Shown here: positions 26,713 through 36,658 of the stretch, piece by piece
Layout of the letters: the number at the start of each line of letters is the position of its first letter
Numbering within the stretch: position 1 is the stretch's first letter
NCBI RefSeq assembly: GCF_021190955.1
Contig: NZ_JAIOAO010000002.1
Location: 372,001 to 436,000 of the forward strand
Source of the DNA: Parachryseolinea silvisoli
Lineage (GTDB): Bacteria > Bacteroidota > Bacteroidia > Cytophagales > Cyclobacteriaceae
Direction: 5' to 3'
Length of the DNA: 64,000 nt
The notes under the pieces: model-generated
The model's database searches: none
Told to the model about the DNA's origin: nothing
Seen by the model: only the letters and a program-made list of their open reading frames with translations
Translations under genes and position numbers: made by a program

Positions 26713-28993
26713 TCTCCTACGCATACAGCAACCCTGGTTTGGGAAAGTAGTAAAAGGTATCTGGATCTTATTCCTGTGCATAATCCTGGGATTTCCGCTA
26801 TACGTTTTTTCGGTGGGGATCGATCTGTTCGGATTATTCGGCGGTATGCCCAGCCTGAAGGCTATCGAGAACCCGGAGAACGATCTTTCTTCGGAAGTTA
26901 TCTCCGCCGACAACGTCTCGCTGGGGCGCTATTTCCGGTTTAACCGAAGCCAGGTAACATACGACCAGCTTTCCCCCAATCTCGTCAAGACACTCATCTA
27001 TTCGGAGGACCATCGCTTTTACGATCACGCGGGCATGGACTTTTGGGCCTATCCACGGGTGGTCTGGGGGTTGATGACCTTCAACAGCAAAGGTGGCGGC
27101 AGTACCATTACGCAACAGCTCGCAAAAAACCTGTATACGCTTGACCTCGACGGCCCCCTGGCCAAACTGGGCAAAATCCCGCGTCGCGTTATTCAGAAAA
27201 CAAAAGAGTGGATCATCTCCATTCAACTGGAAAAGAACTACACCAAAGAGGAAATCATTACGATGTACCTCAATACGATCGAGTTCAGCAGCAACGCCTA
27301 TGGTATCAAAGTAGCATGTGAAACGTACTTCAATAAGTTACCCAGCGAGTTGAACGTGCAGGAGGCTGCTGTAATGGTGGGGATGTGTCAGAACCCTTCG
27401 CTGTTTAACCCGCACCGCTTTCCGAAGAATGCGCTCAACAAACGAAACGAAGTACTATATAAGCTCTACGATCACAAATTCATTTCGCGCGTCACCTACG
27501 ACTCTGTTCGCGTCTTACCGATCGACCTGAAGTTTGCCGTACAAAACCAGAATCAGGGCCTCGCTCCCTACTTCCGCAACGTGCTGCGCAATGATTTGAT
27601 CGCCTGGTGTAAAGAACATGGCTACGACCTGTGGGAATCGGGCCTCAAGATTTACACCACGATAGACAGCCGCATGCAACGCTATGCGGAGGACGCCATG
27701 CTCGAGCACATGGCCAAACTACAGAAACAATTTGACCGCGAGTGGAAACAACGCAGCCGCAATCCATGGGTTGATGAAGAGACCGGGCACGAGATCAAAG
27801 GCTTCCTCGACAAAAAGGTCAAACGCACAGAAGCTTATCGCAACCTTGTAGACCGCTACGGTGCCGGGTCAGACTCGGTGAATATTATGCTTCGTATCAA
27901 GAAGCCGATGACCATCTTTACCTACGCCGGCGAACGTGACACGCTGTTTAGCACGATGGATTCGCTGAACTATTACAACCGCTTTCTACAAACCGGCCTG
28001 ATGTCGATGGATCCGAAGACCGGCGCAATCAAAGCTTGGGTAGGTGGGGTGTCCCATAAGTATTTTAAATACGATCACGTACGACAGGGGGCTCGCCAAC
28101 CAGGTTCTACCTTTAAGCCCTTTGTATATGGTACCGCGATTGAGGCGGGTTATTCACCCTGCCTGGAGCTGCTCGATATCTCACCGACCATCAAGGTTTC
28201 CGGCGGTACCTGGAGCCCGTTAAACTCGGATGGCACGCGTGGCAGTGGCGAAAAAATGAGCATTCGCAAAGCAATGGCGCGTTCGATCAACTCCATTACT
28301 GCACAAATGATGGAGCGTGTAACGCCGCAGAACGTAGTGGACTTCGCTCATCGCCTGGGCATTACCAGTAAGCTGGATGCCGTACCGTCGCTGTGTCTCG
28401 GCACCAGCGATGTAACGCTGTATGAAATGGTGGCGGCGTATTGCACCTATGTAAACCTCGGCATCTATACTCAGCCTTACTATATCACACGCATTGAGGA
28501 CAAAAATGGCAACGTGCTGGAAAACTTCGTGCCGAAAACCCGCCAGGCCATGGACGAGCGCACGGCCTATAAGATGATCTATATGCTGCAAGGTGGCGTA
28601 CAAGAATCAGGTGGAACTTCGTTGGGCCTGAGCTATGACCTCCGGACCAACAACGAGATCGGCGGTAAGACCGGTACCACCGACAATGCCTCTGACGGTT
28701 GGTACATGGGCATAACACATAACCTTGTCACCGGGGCCTGGGTAGGCGGCGACGAGCGCAGTATTCACTTCCCGTCCTGGAGCTTTGGCCAGGGTGGTAA
28801 AACAGCCGCTCCGATTTGGGATAAGTATATGACGCGCGTATACCGTGACAAAGAGCTTGGCTACGGAAAAGGAGTCTTTAGAAGACCGGCCATGGGCCTT
28901 GATATAACGCTCGACTGCAGCCAACATAACAGCACCTCCACCGACGCGCAGGATTCAGAAGACGAGCAAGTCTGGCAGGTTCCGAATAATTAA
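26663..28993 (+). CDS. Class A penicillin-binding protein 1A
   Basis: The 776-residue bifunctional enzyme polymerises and cross-links peptidoglycan. A membrane helix lies at about residues 30-52. The GT51 transglycosylase carries Glu115 in SEDHRFYDHAG and GGGSTITQQLAKNL. The transpeptidase has Ser482-Thr-Phe-Lys485 in QPGSTFKP, Ser541-Ile-Asn543 and KTGTT at 669-673, so all catalytic motifs are intact. The ATG at 26663 lies 50 bases inside the sprE-like gene; a TTG just before it is less likely. uvrC starts 13 bases after the stop. Confidence 0.95.
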   Translation: MSTSNSSKKTIQRKLSSLLRIQQPWFGKVVKGIWILFLCIILGFPLYVFSVGIDLFGLFGGMPSLKAIENPENDLSSEVISADNVSLGRYFRFNRSQVTYDQLSPNLVKTLIYSEDHRFYDHAGMDFWAYPRVVWGLMTFNSKGGGSTITQQLAKNLYTLDLDGPLAKLGKIPRRVIQKTKEWIISIQLEKNYTKEEIITMYLNTIEFSSNAYGIKVACETYFNKLPSELNVQEAAVMVGMCQNPSLFNPHRFPKNALNKRNEVLYKLYDHKFISRVTYDSVRVLPIDLKFAVQNQNQGLAPYFRNVLRNDLIAWCKEHGYDLWESGLKIYTTIDSRMQRYAEDAMLEHMAKLQKQFDREWKQRSRNPWVDEETGHEIKGFLDKKVKRTEAYRNLVDRYGAGSDSVNIMLRIKKPMTIFTYAGERDTLFSTMDSLNYYNRFLQTGLMSMDPKTGAIKAWVGGVSHKYFKYDHVRQGARQPGSTFKPFVYGTAIEAGYSPCLELLDISPTIKVSGGTWSPLNSDGTRGSGEKMSIRKAMARSINSITAQMMERVTPQNVVDFAHRLGITSKLDAVPSLCLGTSDVTLYEMVAAYCTYVNLGIYTQPYYITRIEDKNGNVLENFVPKTRQAMDERTAYKMIYMLQGGVQESGGTSLGLSYDLRTNNEIGGKTGTTDNASDGWYMGITHNLVTGAWVGGDERSIHFPSWSFGQGGKTAAPIWDKYMTRVYRDKELGYGKGVFRRPAMGLDITLDCSQHNSTSTDAQDSEDEQVWQVPNN

Positions 28994-29006
28994 TTGCAGA
29001 CATCCC

Positions 29007-30779
29007 ATGGACGACATTAAAGATGCGGTAAGCCGGCTGCCGGAGTCTCCGGGGGTTTACCGTTTCTATAGTGCCGAAGACGTATTGATCTACGTCGGCA
29101 AAGCCAAGAGCATCAAGAAACGTGTCAGTAGTTACTTTTCAAAAAGCACGGGCGTAAACCGAAAGACTCTCCGACTGGTCTCTGAGATCCGCCGCATTGA
29201 CTATACGGTATCGAACTCCGAATTCGATGCGTTATTGCTGGAGAACAATTTCATCAAACAAAACCAGCCCAAGTATAACATCCTCCTCAAGGACGATAAG
29301 ACCTTCCCCTATATCTGCGTCCTGAAAGAACGTTATCCCCGCATCATCTACACGCGCAAGTACCTACCGGAGCAAGGAGAATATTTTGGCCCGTACTCCA
29401 GCGTGGTGGCCATGAAAAATGTACTGGAGCTTGTGCGCAAGCTTTATACCATACGCACCTGCTCGTTGCTGCTCAGCGAACAGAATGTAGCGCAAAAGAA
29501 GTTCAAGGTATGCCTCGAGTTTCATATCGGCAACTGCAAAGGACCATGCGAAGGTCTACAAGCTGAAGAAGCCTATATGGAAGAGATCAGTCAGGCGCGC
29601 TACATCCTGAAGGGAAACCTCAGCATAGTATACAATCACCTCAACGACCAGATGAAGGGCTTTGCGACCAACCTGGAGTTTGAACGAGCACAAGCTATAA
29701 AAGAAAAGCTTGACACCCTGGAACGTTTCCAGTCGAAGTCGCTGGTGGTAAACCGCGACGTGACCGACATCGATGTCTTTACCATCACGAGCATCGAAGC
29801 ATACGCTTACGTTAACTATCTTCAGATTATAGAAGGCTCTATTGTCTTCTCCAAAACTGTTGAGCTCAAGAAAAAGCTTGACGAACCCGACGAGGAGCTG
29901 CTAAGCCTTGCCGTGGCCGAATTACGTGAGCAAACCAATAGCAAGAACGAGGTCATCCTCAGCAACGTGGACATCACGGTGTTGGAGGACGGTGTCGAAA
30001 ACGTAGTCCCCAAGATTGGCGATAAAAAGAAACTTATTTTTCTGTCTCTAAAAAATGCACTGGAGCTTAAGAAGGAGAAAGAGATTTTCCGCGAAGGAAA
30101 AAAGACGAAACAACAAGAAGTGCTGATGATCCTACAGAAGGATATGAAGTTGCCTACGTTACCTAAAGTGATCGAATGCTTTGATAACTCCAACCTGGGG
30201 GGCACATCGCCCGTAGCTTCTATGGTGCGCTTTGTCGATGGCAAGTCCGAACGAAAGGGCTACCGCCATTTTAATATCAAAACCGTAGAAGGGCCAGACG
30301 ACTTTGCCTCCATGAAAGAGATCGTGGGTCGTCGGTATAAACGCATCCTGGAAGAAGGCCAACCCTTGCCTGATTTGATTATTGTCGACGGAGGTAAGGG
30401 CCAGCTAAGCAGTGCTTGTGAGGCCTTAAAAGAGCTGAACATCTACGGCAAAGTGCCGATTGCTGGCATTGCCAAACGGCTGGAGGAAATATACTATCCC
30501 GAAGATCCGTTCCCGCTTCTCATCAGTAAAAAATCACCGGGACTGTTATTATTACAGCAGATACGCGACGAAGCCCACCGGTTTGCCATCACATTCCACC
30601 GTTTGAAGCGCAGTAAAAAACATTTCAGCTCAGCACTGGAAGGTATAGAAGGAATTGGTCACAAGACGGCAGAAAAACTACTGAAGCACTTTAAATCCGT
30701 GAAGAAAATCAAGGAAGCTTCGTTGGAGGAGATCGCCGCTATCATTGGCCAGAAGAAGGCCGAAGCGATGAAACGATAG
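29007..30779 (+). CDS. uvrC: UvrABC system protein C
   Basis: UvrC makes both incisions in nucleotide excision repair. The 590-residue protein has an N-terminal GIY-YIG domain (GVYRFYSAEDVLIYVGKAKS), a UVR region (LEFERAQAIKEKLDTLE), the RNase-H-like domain (IECFDNSNLGGT, DLIIVDGGKGQLSSA) and a C-terminal helix-hairpin-helix pair. It is the last gene of the sprE-PBP1A-uvrC run. uvrA is also in this window at 42306, on the other strand. Confidence 0.97.
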   Translation: MDDIKDAVSRLPESPGVYRFYSAEDVLIYVGKAKSIKKRVSSYFSKSTGVNRKTLRLVSEIRRIDYTVSNSEFDALLLENNFIKQNQPKYNILLKDDKTFPYICVLKERYPRIIYTRKYLPEQGEYFGPYSSVVAMKNVLELVRKLYTIRTCSLLLSEQNVAQKKFKVCLEFHIGNCKGPCEGLQAEEAYMEEISQARYILKGNLSIVYNHLNDQMKGFATNLEFERAQAIKEKLDTLERFQSKSLVVNRDVTDIDVFTITSIEAYAYVNYLQIIEGSIVFSKTVELKKKLDEPDEELLSLAVAELREQTNSKNEVILSNVDITVLEDGVENVVPKIGDKKKLIFLSLKNALELKKEKEIFREGKKTKQQEVLMILQKDMKLPTLPKVIECFDNSNLGGTSPVASMVRFVDGKSERKGYRHFNIKTVEGPDDFASMKEIVGRRYKRILEEGQPLPDLIIVDGGKGQLSSACEALKELNIYGKVPIAGIAKRLEEIYYPEDPFPLLISKKSPGLLLLQQIRDEAHRFAITFHRLKRSKKHFSSALEGIEGIGHKTAEKLLKHFKSVKKIKEASLEEIAAIIGQKKAEAMKR

Positions 30780-30792
30780 ACCTCGACAGGTC

Positions 30793-30823
30793 ATAAAAAA
30801 AGGGAAGCTCTCGCCTCCCTTTT
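30793..30823 (-). terminator. Terminator between uvrC and gldN
   Basis: The arms AAAAGGGA (30798-30805) and TCCCTTTT (30816-30823) form a stem with a partly paired 10-base loop. The minus-strand reading is followed by a run of T, so it ends the gldKLMN transcript. On the plus strand it also has TTTT and could end uvrC. It probably works both ways. Confidence 0.75.
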
Positions 30824-30843
30824 CAATATCAAAAAAACAAAAC

Positions 30844-31758
30844 TTAAAACTCCCAGAGATTGTGCTCTTTCTCCATGAGCATCATTTCAGTCCACTCACG
30901 TGCCCATACGCCTTCACGATAAGGGCGGCCGTTAGCACGGTAGGTGTCGTCGATGGTCTCATCATCCGGATTTTGAACTTTATAGATCGTTCCGTGGAAG
31001 AGTCTCAGCAAGAAAGCATCGGCGAAGTTCTTGTTCTGAGCAGTGTTCTGCCAGTTGAACCATACTGCTTTCGGGATGTTGTTACGGAACAGTTTCTCGA
31101 GATCCTTGTACTTGAACCAACCCAACGACACGTCGATGTTTGTGTTGGTTTTTGCACCGGGAATGATCAACTCAATGGCCTGAATGTCATAGTAGAGTCT
31201 TGATCTTCTTCTGTCGAAGATGATATCCTCACACATGTGGGCATTGCTAATATCATTCACCATATACTCGAGACCGCTGCCTTGTGAAGTTGCTGCCCAG
31301 TCATCGCCGGCATTGTCCGCACCCGGTGTTACACCGCGGTTGTCACGCAGGGAACGGTAGTTCTTGCCGTTGTATGTGATAACGTCATCGGTATAAAAAT
31401 CGCGGTTCGGATCCCACTGGTCATAGGTCTGTGCCTGCTCAGCCACCAAACGGCCCAGAAAGTCTTGTTTCGAAACTTTCGAGGTCAGAGAGTCGCTGGC
31501 ATAAACATCCGTCAACTCGCCAGATTTTACAGCGTCAATGATCAGCCGGGTCAATTCGCCATTTTTGGCGAAGAAGCCTTTGTTCTGCTTTTCACGCAGA
31601 TCGATATTCCGCCACACACGCACTTTGTAGTGTTGCTCGTAGACAGGAATAGGGTTCAGTGAGTTAGGGTTGTACTGAACCTCCAGGTCCTGTACTTCCT
31701 GCGCTCTTGCTATAAAGCACGCTGCCGAAAGCGCTGCAAAAAATGCTATCTTCTTCAT
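30844..31758 (-). CDS. gldN: Gliding motility / type IX secretion protein GldN
   Basis: The 304-residue periplasmic protein has a signal peptide (KKIAFFAALSAACFIARAQ). It carries GldN/PorN family blocks: VWRNIDLREKQNKGFF, AHMCEDIIFDRRRSRLYYDI, and FRNNIPKAVWFNWQNTAQNK. PorN forms rings with the lipoprotein PorK/GldK under the outer membrane. gldN starts 7 bases after gldM and is the last gene of the cluster. Confidence 0.95.
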   Translation of the reverse strand: MKKIAFFAALSAACFIARAQEVQDLEVQYNPNSLNPIPVYEQHYKVRVWRNIDLREKQNKGFFAKNGELTRLIIDAVKSGELTDVYASDSLTSKVSKQDFLGRLVAEQAQTYDQWDPNRDFYTDDVITYNGKNYRSLRDNRGVTPGADNAGDDWAATSQGSGLEYMVNDISNAHMCEDIIFDRRRSRLYYDIQAIELIIPGAKTNTNIDVSLGWFKYKDLEKLFRNNIPKAVWFNWQNTAQNKNFADAFLLRLFHGTIYKVQNPDDETIDDTYRANGRPYREGVWAREWTEMMLMEKEHNLWEF

Positions 31759-31765
31759 CTGTTTA

Positions 31766-33361
31766 TTAATTCACTGGTATAATGATGATACCATTCGAAC
31801 CTTTCGGGACAATCTTTTCTTCGTCGTCACGGAATGTTCTACGGGCAGCATCTTTGATATCAATAACAATACGGTCACCAGGGCGAGCTTGGCCTGCCCA
31901 TGAACGCAAGTCGGGGTTACCGTTCGTTGCGGTCAAACGCTGTACACCAGCCGTTCCGCGACCGAGGATAACCTCAGCACGCTTGATGGAATAACGAGCA
32001 TCCTTCGGAACTTCTTCCTTGAAGTTTGCTTCTGGCTCAGCCGCAAAACGCAGCGCAGCAAGTTGGTTGGCACGGATACCGTTGCGCAAGTCAACCTGGT
32101 TGTTACCCACGTATGCTACGTACTTCGGATCCGGAACGTTCTTCACGTCGAACGGCTGATCACCGATTGTAGCGCCACCGTTGCTTACCGTTACTTTGAT
32201 CTTCCGTTGTTTCGGGATGATCGTTACACGGCCGGGCTTGTCACCTTTGATGATATCAGCACCGCCGTTTGAGTTAAACGAAGGATTATAATTCGTACCG
32301 AGAGAAGGAACTTCGATGTTCACCGTGTTACCGCAGTTCATATACAGGGTAGGAGCGTTACCAGTCGTTGCTTTAATAACTGGTTGTGCCACCATGTACT
32401 GAATGTCTTGCTCGTACGGCTTACCATCGATCATAATCCGGGCCTTGAAAGACTGTTTCGAGAAACCGTCTTTGTCATAGCTTCCACCTTTCGCGGTGAA
32501 TTCTACTTTACCCATCTTCACACCGGACGGATCGTCCATTACCTGCAGTTTCTGACCGTTGTAGTACATCTCGGGCACCAGGCCGGAAGCCGATGCGGTG
32601 ATAAACATGTCAGCCTGGTATTTAGCACCTGCTGCCACGATCGAAGATACAGGACGAACCATTGGAACGATGCGGTCGAACTTCACTACGCCAGCGCCTG
32701 CTTTTTCAGCCAGGATACCCAGCGCCTTCGCTTCTTGTTCCAACACTTCCGTTTGGATCTGCGTCACGGAAGCGTAAGCCGCTACCGCAGGCGTATTTTC
32801 AAACGTAAAGGTTAGGAAGTCTTTGTTCTTGTGCTTTTCGTTGTCTTTGAAAGCTGCCATTTGATCGGGAGACTTCGTCAGCGTTTCGAATTTACCACCG
32901 GTCAGCTTTTCGAGCTGCTTGCGGTAGTCTTCAAGCTTCTTCACGAACTCAACACCTACGCCCGCACCATCTTTTTTATCGATCATCATCGTCGCTATTT
33001 TCGAGCTGTGATCGTTGATGAATTGTTCGTCGACACCTTTGGCGCCAGCTTCGGCGAGCATCTTTTTCTTAACTTCTTCAATATAAGCCACGGTCGCTTT
33101 TGACTGCTTCCGTACTTCCTGGGCATTCGCTACGGCCTGCTTTACAGCTGCGTCGTCGCTCTTGCCACCGTCTTCCACTATCTTTCCAAGCTGAGCATCG
33201 TTCTTGGTATTCCCTTCACCAATCAGCGACTCAAGCGTGCTGTTGATGATAGCGAATTTTTCCAGAACGGCATTGCTCACCTGCAGCGCCAGAAGTGCAG
33301 TCAGTACGAGATACATCATACCGATCATCTTCTGCCGCGGGGTTTCCTTTCCACCTGCCAT
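31766..33361 (-). CDS. gldM: Type IX secretion motor protein GldM
   Basis: The 531-residue protein has one N-terminal membrane helix (MIGMMYLVLTALLALQVSNA). It is preceded by MAGGKETPRQK with Arg9, a residue noted in GldM studies, and followed by a long periplasmic region of stacked domains. GldM with GldL forms the proton-driven inner-membrane motor of type IX secretion and gliding. It lies between gldL (45-base gap) and gldN (7-base gap). Confidence 0.96.
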   Translation of the reverse strand: MAGGKETPRQKMIGMMYLVLTALLALQVSNAVLEKFAIINSTLESLIGEGNTKNDAQLGKIVEDGGKSDDAAVKQAVANAQEVRKQSKATVAYIEEVKKKMLAEAGAKGVDEQFINDHSSKIATMMIDKKDGAGVGVEFVKKLEDYRKQLEKLTGGKFETLTKSPDQMAAFKDNEKHKNKDFLTFTFENTPAVAAYASVTQIQTEVLEQEAKALGILAEKAGAGVVKFDRIVPMVRPVSSIVAAGAKYQADMFITASASGLVPEMYYNGQKLQVMDDPSGVKMGKVEFTAKGGSYDKDGFSKQSFKARIMIDGKPYEQDIQYMVAQPVIKATTGNAPTLYMNCGNTVNIEVPSLGTNYNPSFNSNGGADIIKGDKPGRVTIIPKQRKIKVTVSNGGATIGDQPFDVKNVPDPKYVAYVGNNQVDLRNGIRANQLAALRFAAEPEANFKEEVPKDARYSIKRAEVILGRGTAGVQRLTATNGNPDLRSWAGQARPGDRIVIDIKDAARRTFRDDEEKIVPKGSNGIIIIPVN

Positions 33362-33406
33362 TGTTGGTTGTTTTTTTAATTAAACGTTAAAAAACAGTCA
33401 ATCGTA

Positions 33407-34228
33407 TTAGTTCTGACCGCCACCTTTCATGGCCGTCAGCATGCTGCCGTACACTTTGTTCAGGGCAGTCAGGTTATCAGAAAGTTTACCAAGTTCTGAT
33501 GTGAATTTAGCGGTGTTATCACCAACCTTCGACAGACCTTGCATAGCACCTGTCAGGCTTTCATAGAACTTGTTCATATTCTTTACGTGGCTGTCGGCAT
33601 CCTTCAGCTCCATCTCATATACTGAGTTCAGGGCAGCGAGGTTCTTCGTTACTTTCTGAACTTGTGAGTGGTACTCACCAGCGTCTTTCGATGCTTCAGA
33701 CATGCTCGATACAGCCTTGATAGCAGTGTCGTAAGATTTGTTCATTTCCACCAGCTGGGTAGAAGCTTTCTTCACGTTGTTTGCATAGTCGTTTGTAGCG
33801 ACAGCAGCGTCAGAAAGAGTCGACATTTTCTTAGCAGACTCAGCCAGGTTGTTCAGGCCTTTGCCGAGGCTATCCAGCAACTCAGGACCGATCTTCGCTT
33901 TCTCAAGTGAAGCGTCCAGTTGCTGAGACAAAGAAGCGCCAGCAGGTTTATTAGAGATACGAGGCGAAGTAGTAGGAGCTTCGTAGTCTTCAGAAAGTTC
34001 AGGATATACTTTTGACCAATCGGGCTCCTGGTGAGGCGGCTCGAATGCGCTCAGGAAGAAGATCACAGCCTCCGTCAAGAGACCGATCATCAGCATCTGG
34101 TCAGCACCGGTCAAGTGAAGAATTTTAAATAACGCACCCACGATTACAACTGCCGCACCAATACCATAAACTTTGGGCATTATGGTCTTGAAGAGAAGTT
34201 CGGCAAATCCGCCTTTTTTCTTGCTCAT
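33407..34228 (-). CDS. gldL: Type IX secretion motor protein GldL
   Basis: The 273-residue protein has two N-terminal membrane helices (about residues 19-36 and 45-62). Glu53 in the second helix (LLTEAVIFFLS) corresponds in position to the Glu implicated in proton flow in GldL. The cytoplasmic part is a long helical/coiled-coil region rich in Ala, Lys and Ser. It assembles with GldM as the energising motor. It lies 62 bases after gldK. Confidence 0.95.
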   Translation of the reverse strand: MSKKKGGFAELLFKTIMPKVYGIGAAVVIVGALFKILHLTGADQMLMIGLLTEAVIFFLSAFEPPHQEPDWSKVYPELSEDYEAPTTSPRISNKPAGASLSQQLDASLEKAKIGPELLDSLGKGLNNLAESAKKMSTLSDAAVATNDYANNVKKASTQLVEMNKSYDTAIKAVSSMSEASKDAGEYHSQVQKVTKNLAALNSVYEMELKDADSHVKNMNKFYESLTGAMQGLSKVGDNTAKFTSELGKLSDNLTALNKVYGSMLTAMKGGGQN

Positions 34229-34290
34229 TTTAGTAATGGTTTAAGTTTTTTGCCTTTTGATATTAAAAAATAGAATAGAGTTTCTGGTTG

Positions 34291-35379
34291 TTAAAATTCC
34301 TGACCTGACGAGCGGCCCAGGTGGGTCATAGCACATCTGAACCCGATGTAGGCGCGCGTTGAATCTTTGAATTCGTAAGTACGTGTACCTGTTTCGAGGT
34401 AGTAAGCCACATCTTTCCAGGAACCACCGCGTACCACTTTCTTAGGCGGAACGCGCGGGTTGTAAGCTGAGCTTTCCGGATTGGTTCTCGGATCGATGTA
34501 CTGCGGGTTCAAGTCCCAAACAGTCGGTACAGACGCAGGGTTGAAGTCATCTAAACACCATTCTGAAACATTTCCTGCCATGTCGAACAGACCGAAGTCG
34601 TTGGGGAAATAAGACATCGCGGGAGATGTGTAGGCAAAACCATCATCGTAAAAGTTACCACGGCCAGGCTTGAAGTTTGCAAGCATACATCCTTTAGAGT
34701 TACGGATGTAGGGGTTACCCCAGGGATATTTGGCCATGTCACGGCCGCCACGGGCGGCATATTCCCATTCTGCCTCAGACGGCAGACGGAAGGCAGGCAT
34801 TTGGAAATCACCTACATTTTTGCGGTAGTCGTTCAGGTAAGCAGTTCTCCATTTTCCAAAGAAGACGGCAGCATCCCAGTTGACACCCACAACCGGATAG
34901 TCGTCGTAACCCGGGTGCCAGTAGTAGTAATCCTGAATAGGGTCACCCATGTGGTGAGCAAAGTCACGTACCCAGGCGGCAGTATCGGGATAGTATTTCT
35001 GACGGAACGTTTCAGCATCGACGGTCTCGAAGCCCTCAATGGTACCGTTGTCTACCAGGAAGAAGTTTGTGAATTGACGGTACTCGTTGTTGGTAATTTC
35101 TGTATCGTCCATGAAGAACGAACCAATGGTTACCTGCTTGTTGAAGTTGATTTGAGTGGAAGCAGGATCTTCATCTGCCTGACCCATGTGAAACGTACCA
35201 GCGGGAATCGGAACCATCCCATAGGGAATTGTCATAACCCAACCTTCGCGGCCGGGAACTCCGACGAGTTCACCCTGATCGTTTCCGCCACCTTTACCAC
35301 CTCCAAGACCCAGGAGGCCACAAGCACTGGCCACTGCGCCCGAAAGCACTAACACTACTTTTGAAAGAACCTTATTCAT
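34291..35379 (-). CDS. gldK: Gliding motility lipoprotein GldK (FGE-sulfatase fold)
   Basis: The 362-residue lipoprotein has Cys20 after LVLSGAVASAC and a Gly-rich linker. Its formylglycine-generating-enzyme-like domain is seen in VPIPAGTFHMGQADED, PVVGVNWDAAVFFGKW, LPSEAEWEYAARGG and VVRGGSWKD. The fold is used structurally in GldK/PorK. It forms the periplasmic ring with GldN. gldK follows porP after 126 bases, where TAACTTTC may give a second promoter. Confidence 0.95.
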   Translation of the reverse strand: MNKVLSKVVLVLSGAVASACGLLGLGGGKGGGNDQGELVGVPGREGWVMTIPYGMVPIPAGTFHMGQADEDPASTQINFNKQVTIGSFFMDDTEITNNEYRQFTNFFLVDNGTIEGFETVDAETFRQKYYPDTAAWVRDFAHHMGDPIQDYYYWHPGYDDYPVVGVNWDAAVFFGKWRTAYLNDYRKNVGDFQMPAFRLPSEAEWEYAARGGRDMAKYPWGNPYIRNSKGCMLANFKPGRGNFYDDGFAYTSPAMSYFPNDFGLFDMAGNVSEWCLDDFNPASVPTVWDLNPQYIDPRTNPESSAYNPRVPPKKVVRGGSWKDVAYYLETGTRTYEFKDSTRAYIGFRCAMTHLGRSSGQEF

Positions 35380-35505
35380 ACTGCTATCTCAGGTTTGTCT
35401 ACGGTGAATTTTTAGAGGACGAAAGTTAATTGTATCAGCTTTATTTTTTTGAAGAAAGTAAATGCAAATTCATTAAAATCTTAAAAATACCAAACTCAGT
35501 GCCGC

Positions 35506-36456
35506 TTAATGCCTGTAGCGAGGGGTTCGAACGACTTTTTTGCCGCTGCCCGGATTGACAGGTAATTCATAACTCAGCATGAACTCAAGCGAAAAATTAT
35601 CTTTGGCATCACGGTCTTTGACGATGAAGTCAATGCCACTACCTAACTTGAGTGATTTGTCTTTTAATAGTGCGTATCCCAACAGTAAGCTACCCGCCTC
35701 ACCTTGTCTAAACGCAAGGCCTCCCCACATCGTATCTTTCAAGTAACCAATCGTTGCAAAATCCATTTGTGTACGATTCAAATCTGAGCGAACTGCAACA
35801 CTAAATTGTACACGTAAATCAAAACTTACCTCGTAAAAATACCCACCGGTTGCGTTAATGTGATTTTCCAACGCGCTACGCACACCATCTTCACCAAAAT
35901 CAAATTCAGAACGTAACAAGTGATTAAAACCGATACCGATATAGTACTTCTCGGCGCGATAAAAAGCGCCCAACCCCAGGTCCGGACGAATTTGCGATTC
36001 TTTACCGTGCTTCAGCAGCGGGTCGTCGGGATTTGTCGCACGGTACACTTCCCAATCAATCGCCTGCGAGTATACTCCTGCCTTAATCCCTAAGCTCAAC
36101 TTCGTATCTTTTATACCCAGGTGGTACGCGTACATCGCTTGTGCCTCCAGGTTGTTCTGCGGTCCGAGCTTATCGTTCATCACGTAAGCACCAAACCCGC
36201 TGCGCAGTTTGAAGATGGGCGTGTTAAAGCTTACCATCTGTGTTACGGGAGCACCGCCATCGTTGAAGCTTGACTGGTACCCGAGCCATTGGCTACGGTG
36301 TACTGCTGTAAGCCTCGTTACACCATCCACGCCGGCGTATGCAGGAGTCATGTATAAGTTGTTAAACATGTACTGCGTGAACAGGGGATCTTGCTGAGCA
36401 GAAACACCGGATCCAGCCAGAGCCAACAGGAGGGTATAAAAAGTCTTTTTCAGCAT
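35506..36456 (-). CDS. PorP/SprF family type IX secretion outer-membrane protein
   Basis: The 316-residue protein has a signal peptide (TFYTLLLALAGSGVSAQ). The PorP/SprF hallmark QQDPLFTQYMFNNLYMTPAYAG follows in two adjoining pieces. The rest is a predicted 14-strand-type beta barrel ending in ELPV and a basic tail. PorP proteins help anchor or export type IX substrates. It is first in the order porP-gldK-gldL-gldM-gldN, the same order as porPKLMN in Porphyromonas gingivalis. The genome may carry other paralogues, so no symbol is assigned. Confidence 0.92.
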   Translation of the reverse strand: MLKKTFYTLLLALAGSGVSAQQDPLFTQYMFNNLYMTPAYAGVDGVTRLTAVHRSQWLGYQSSFNDGGAPVTQMVSFNTPIFKLRSGFGAYVMNDKLGPQNNLEAQAMYAYHLGIKDTKLSLGIKAGVYSQAIDWEVYRATNPDDPLLKHGKESQIRPDLGLGAFYRAEKYYIGIGFNHLLRSEFDFGEDGVRSALENHINATGGYFYEVSFDLRVQFSVAVRSDLNRTQMDFATIGYLKDTMWGGLAFRQGEAGSLLLGYALLKDKSLKLGSGIDFIVKDRDAKDNFSLEFMLSYELPVNPGSGKKVVRTPRYRH

Positions 36457-36475
36457 TAAGGTTAAAAAATAGAAT

Positions 36476-36507
36476 TTAAAGTAAGCGCTTTTTTACGACA
36501 CAGTCAA
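36476..36507 (-). promoter_or_regulatory. Candidate promoter for porP-gldKLMN
   Basis: On the minus strand a TTG (36505-36507) is followed after 21 bases by TACTTTAA (36476-36483), matching TAnnTTTG at six positions. It ends 19 bases before the porP ATG. The 202-base gap upstream of porP holds no gene; a 7-bp inverted repeat (ATGAACG / CGTTCAT, 36559-36592) is the only other structure I see. Confidence 0.45.
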
Positions 36508-36658
36508 TCTAATGTAATTAAAGTGTAATAAAAAAGGTCACTTTGTAAAATTCAAAGGATGAACGAGTTATTCAAAAAAACTACCCGTTCATGCGGGCAC
36601 ATCAAAACGTCCAAAACGCCGAAAACCGTTTCGTCCCGCTGAAAGAACTGAAAATGTG

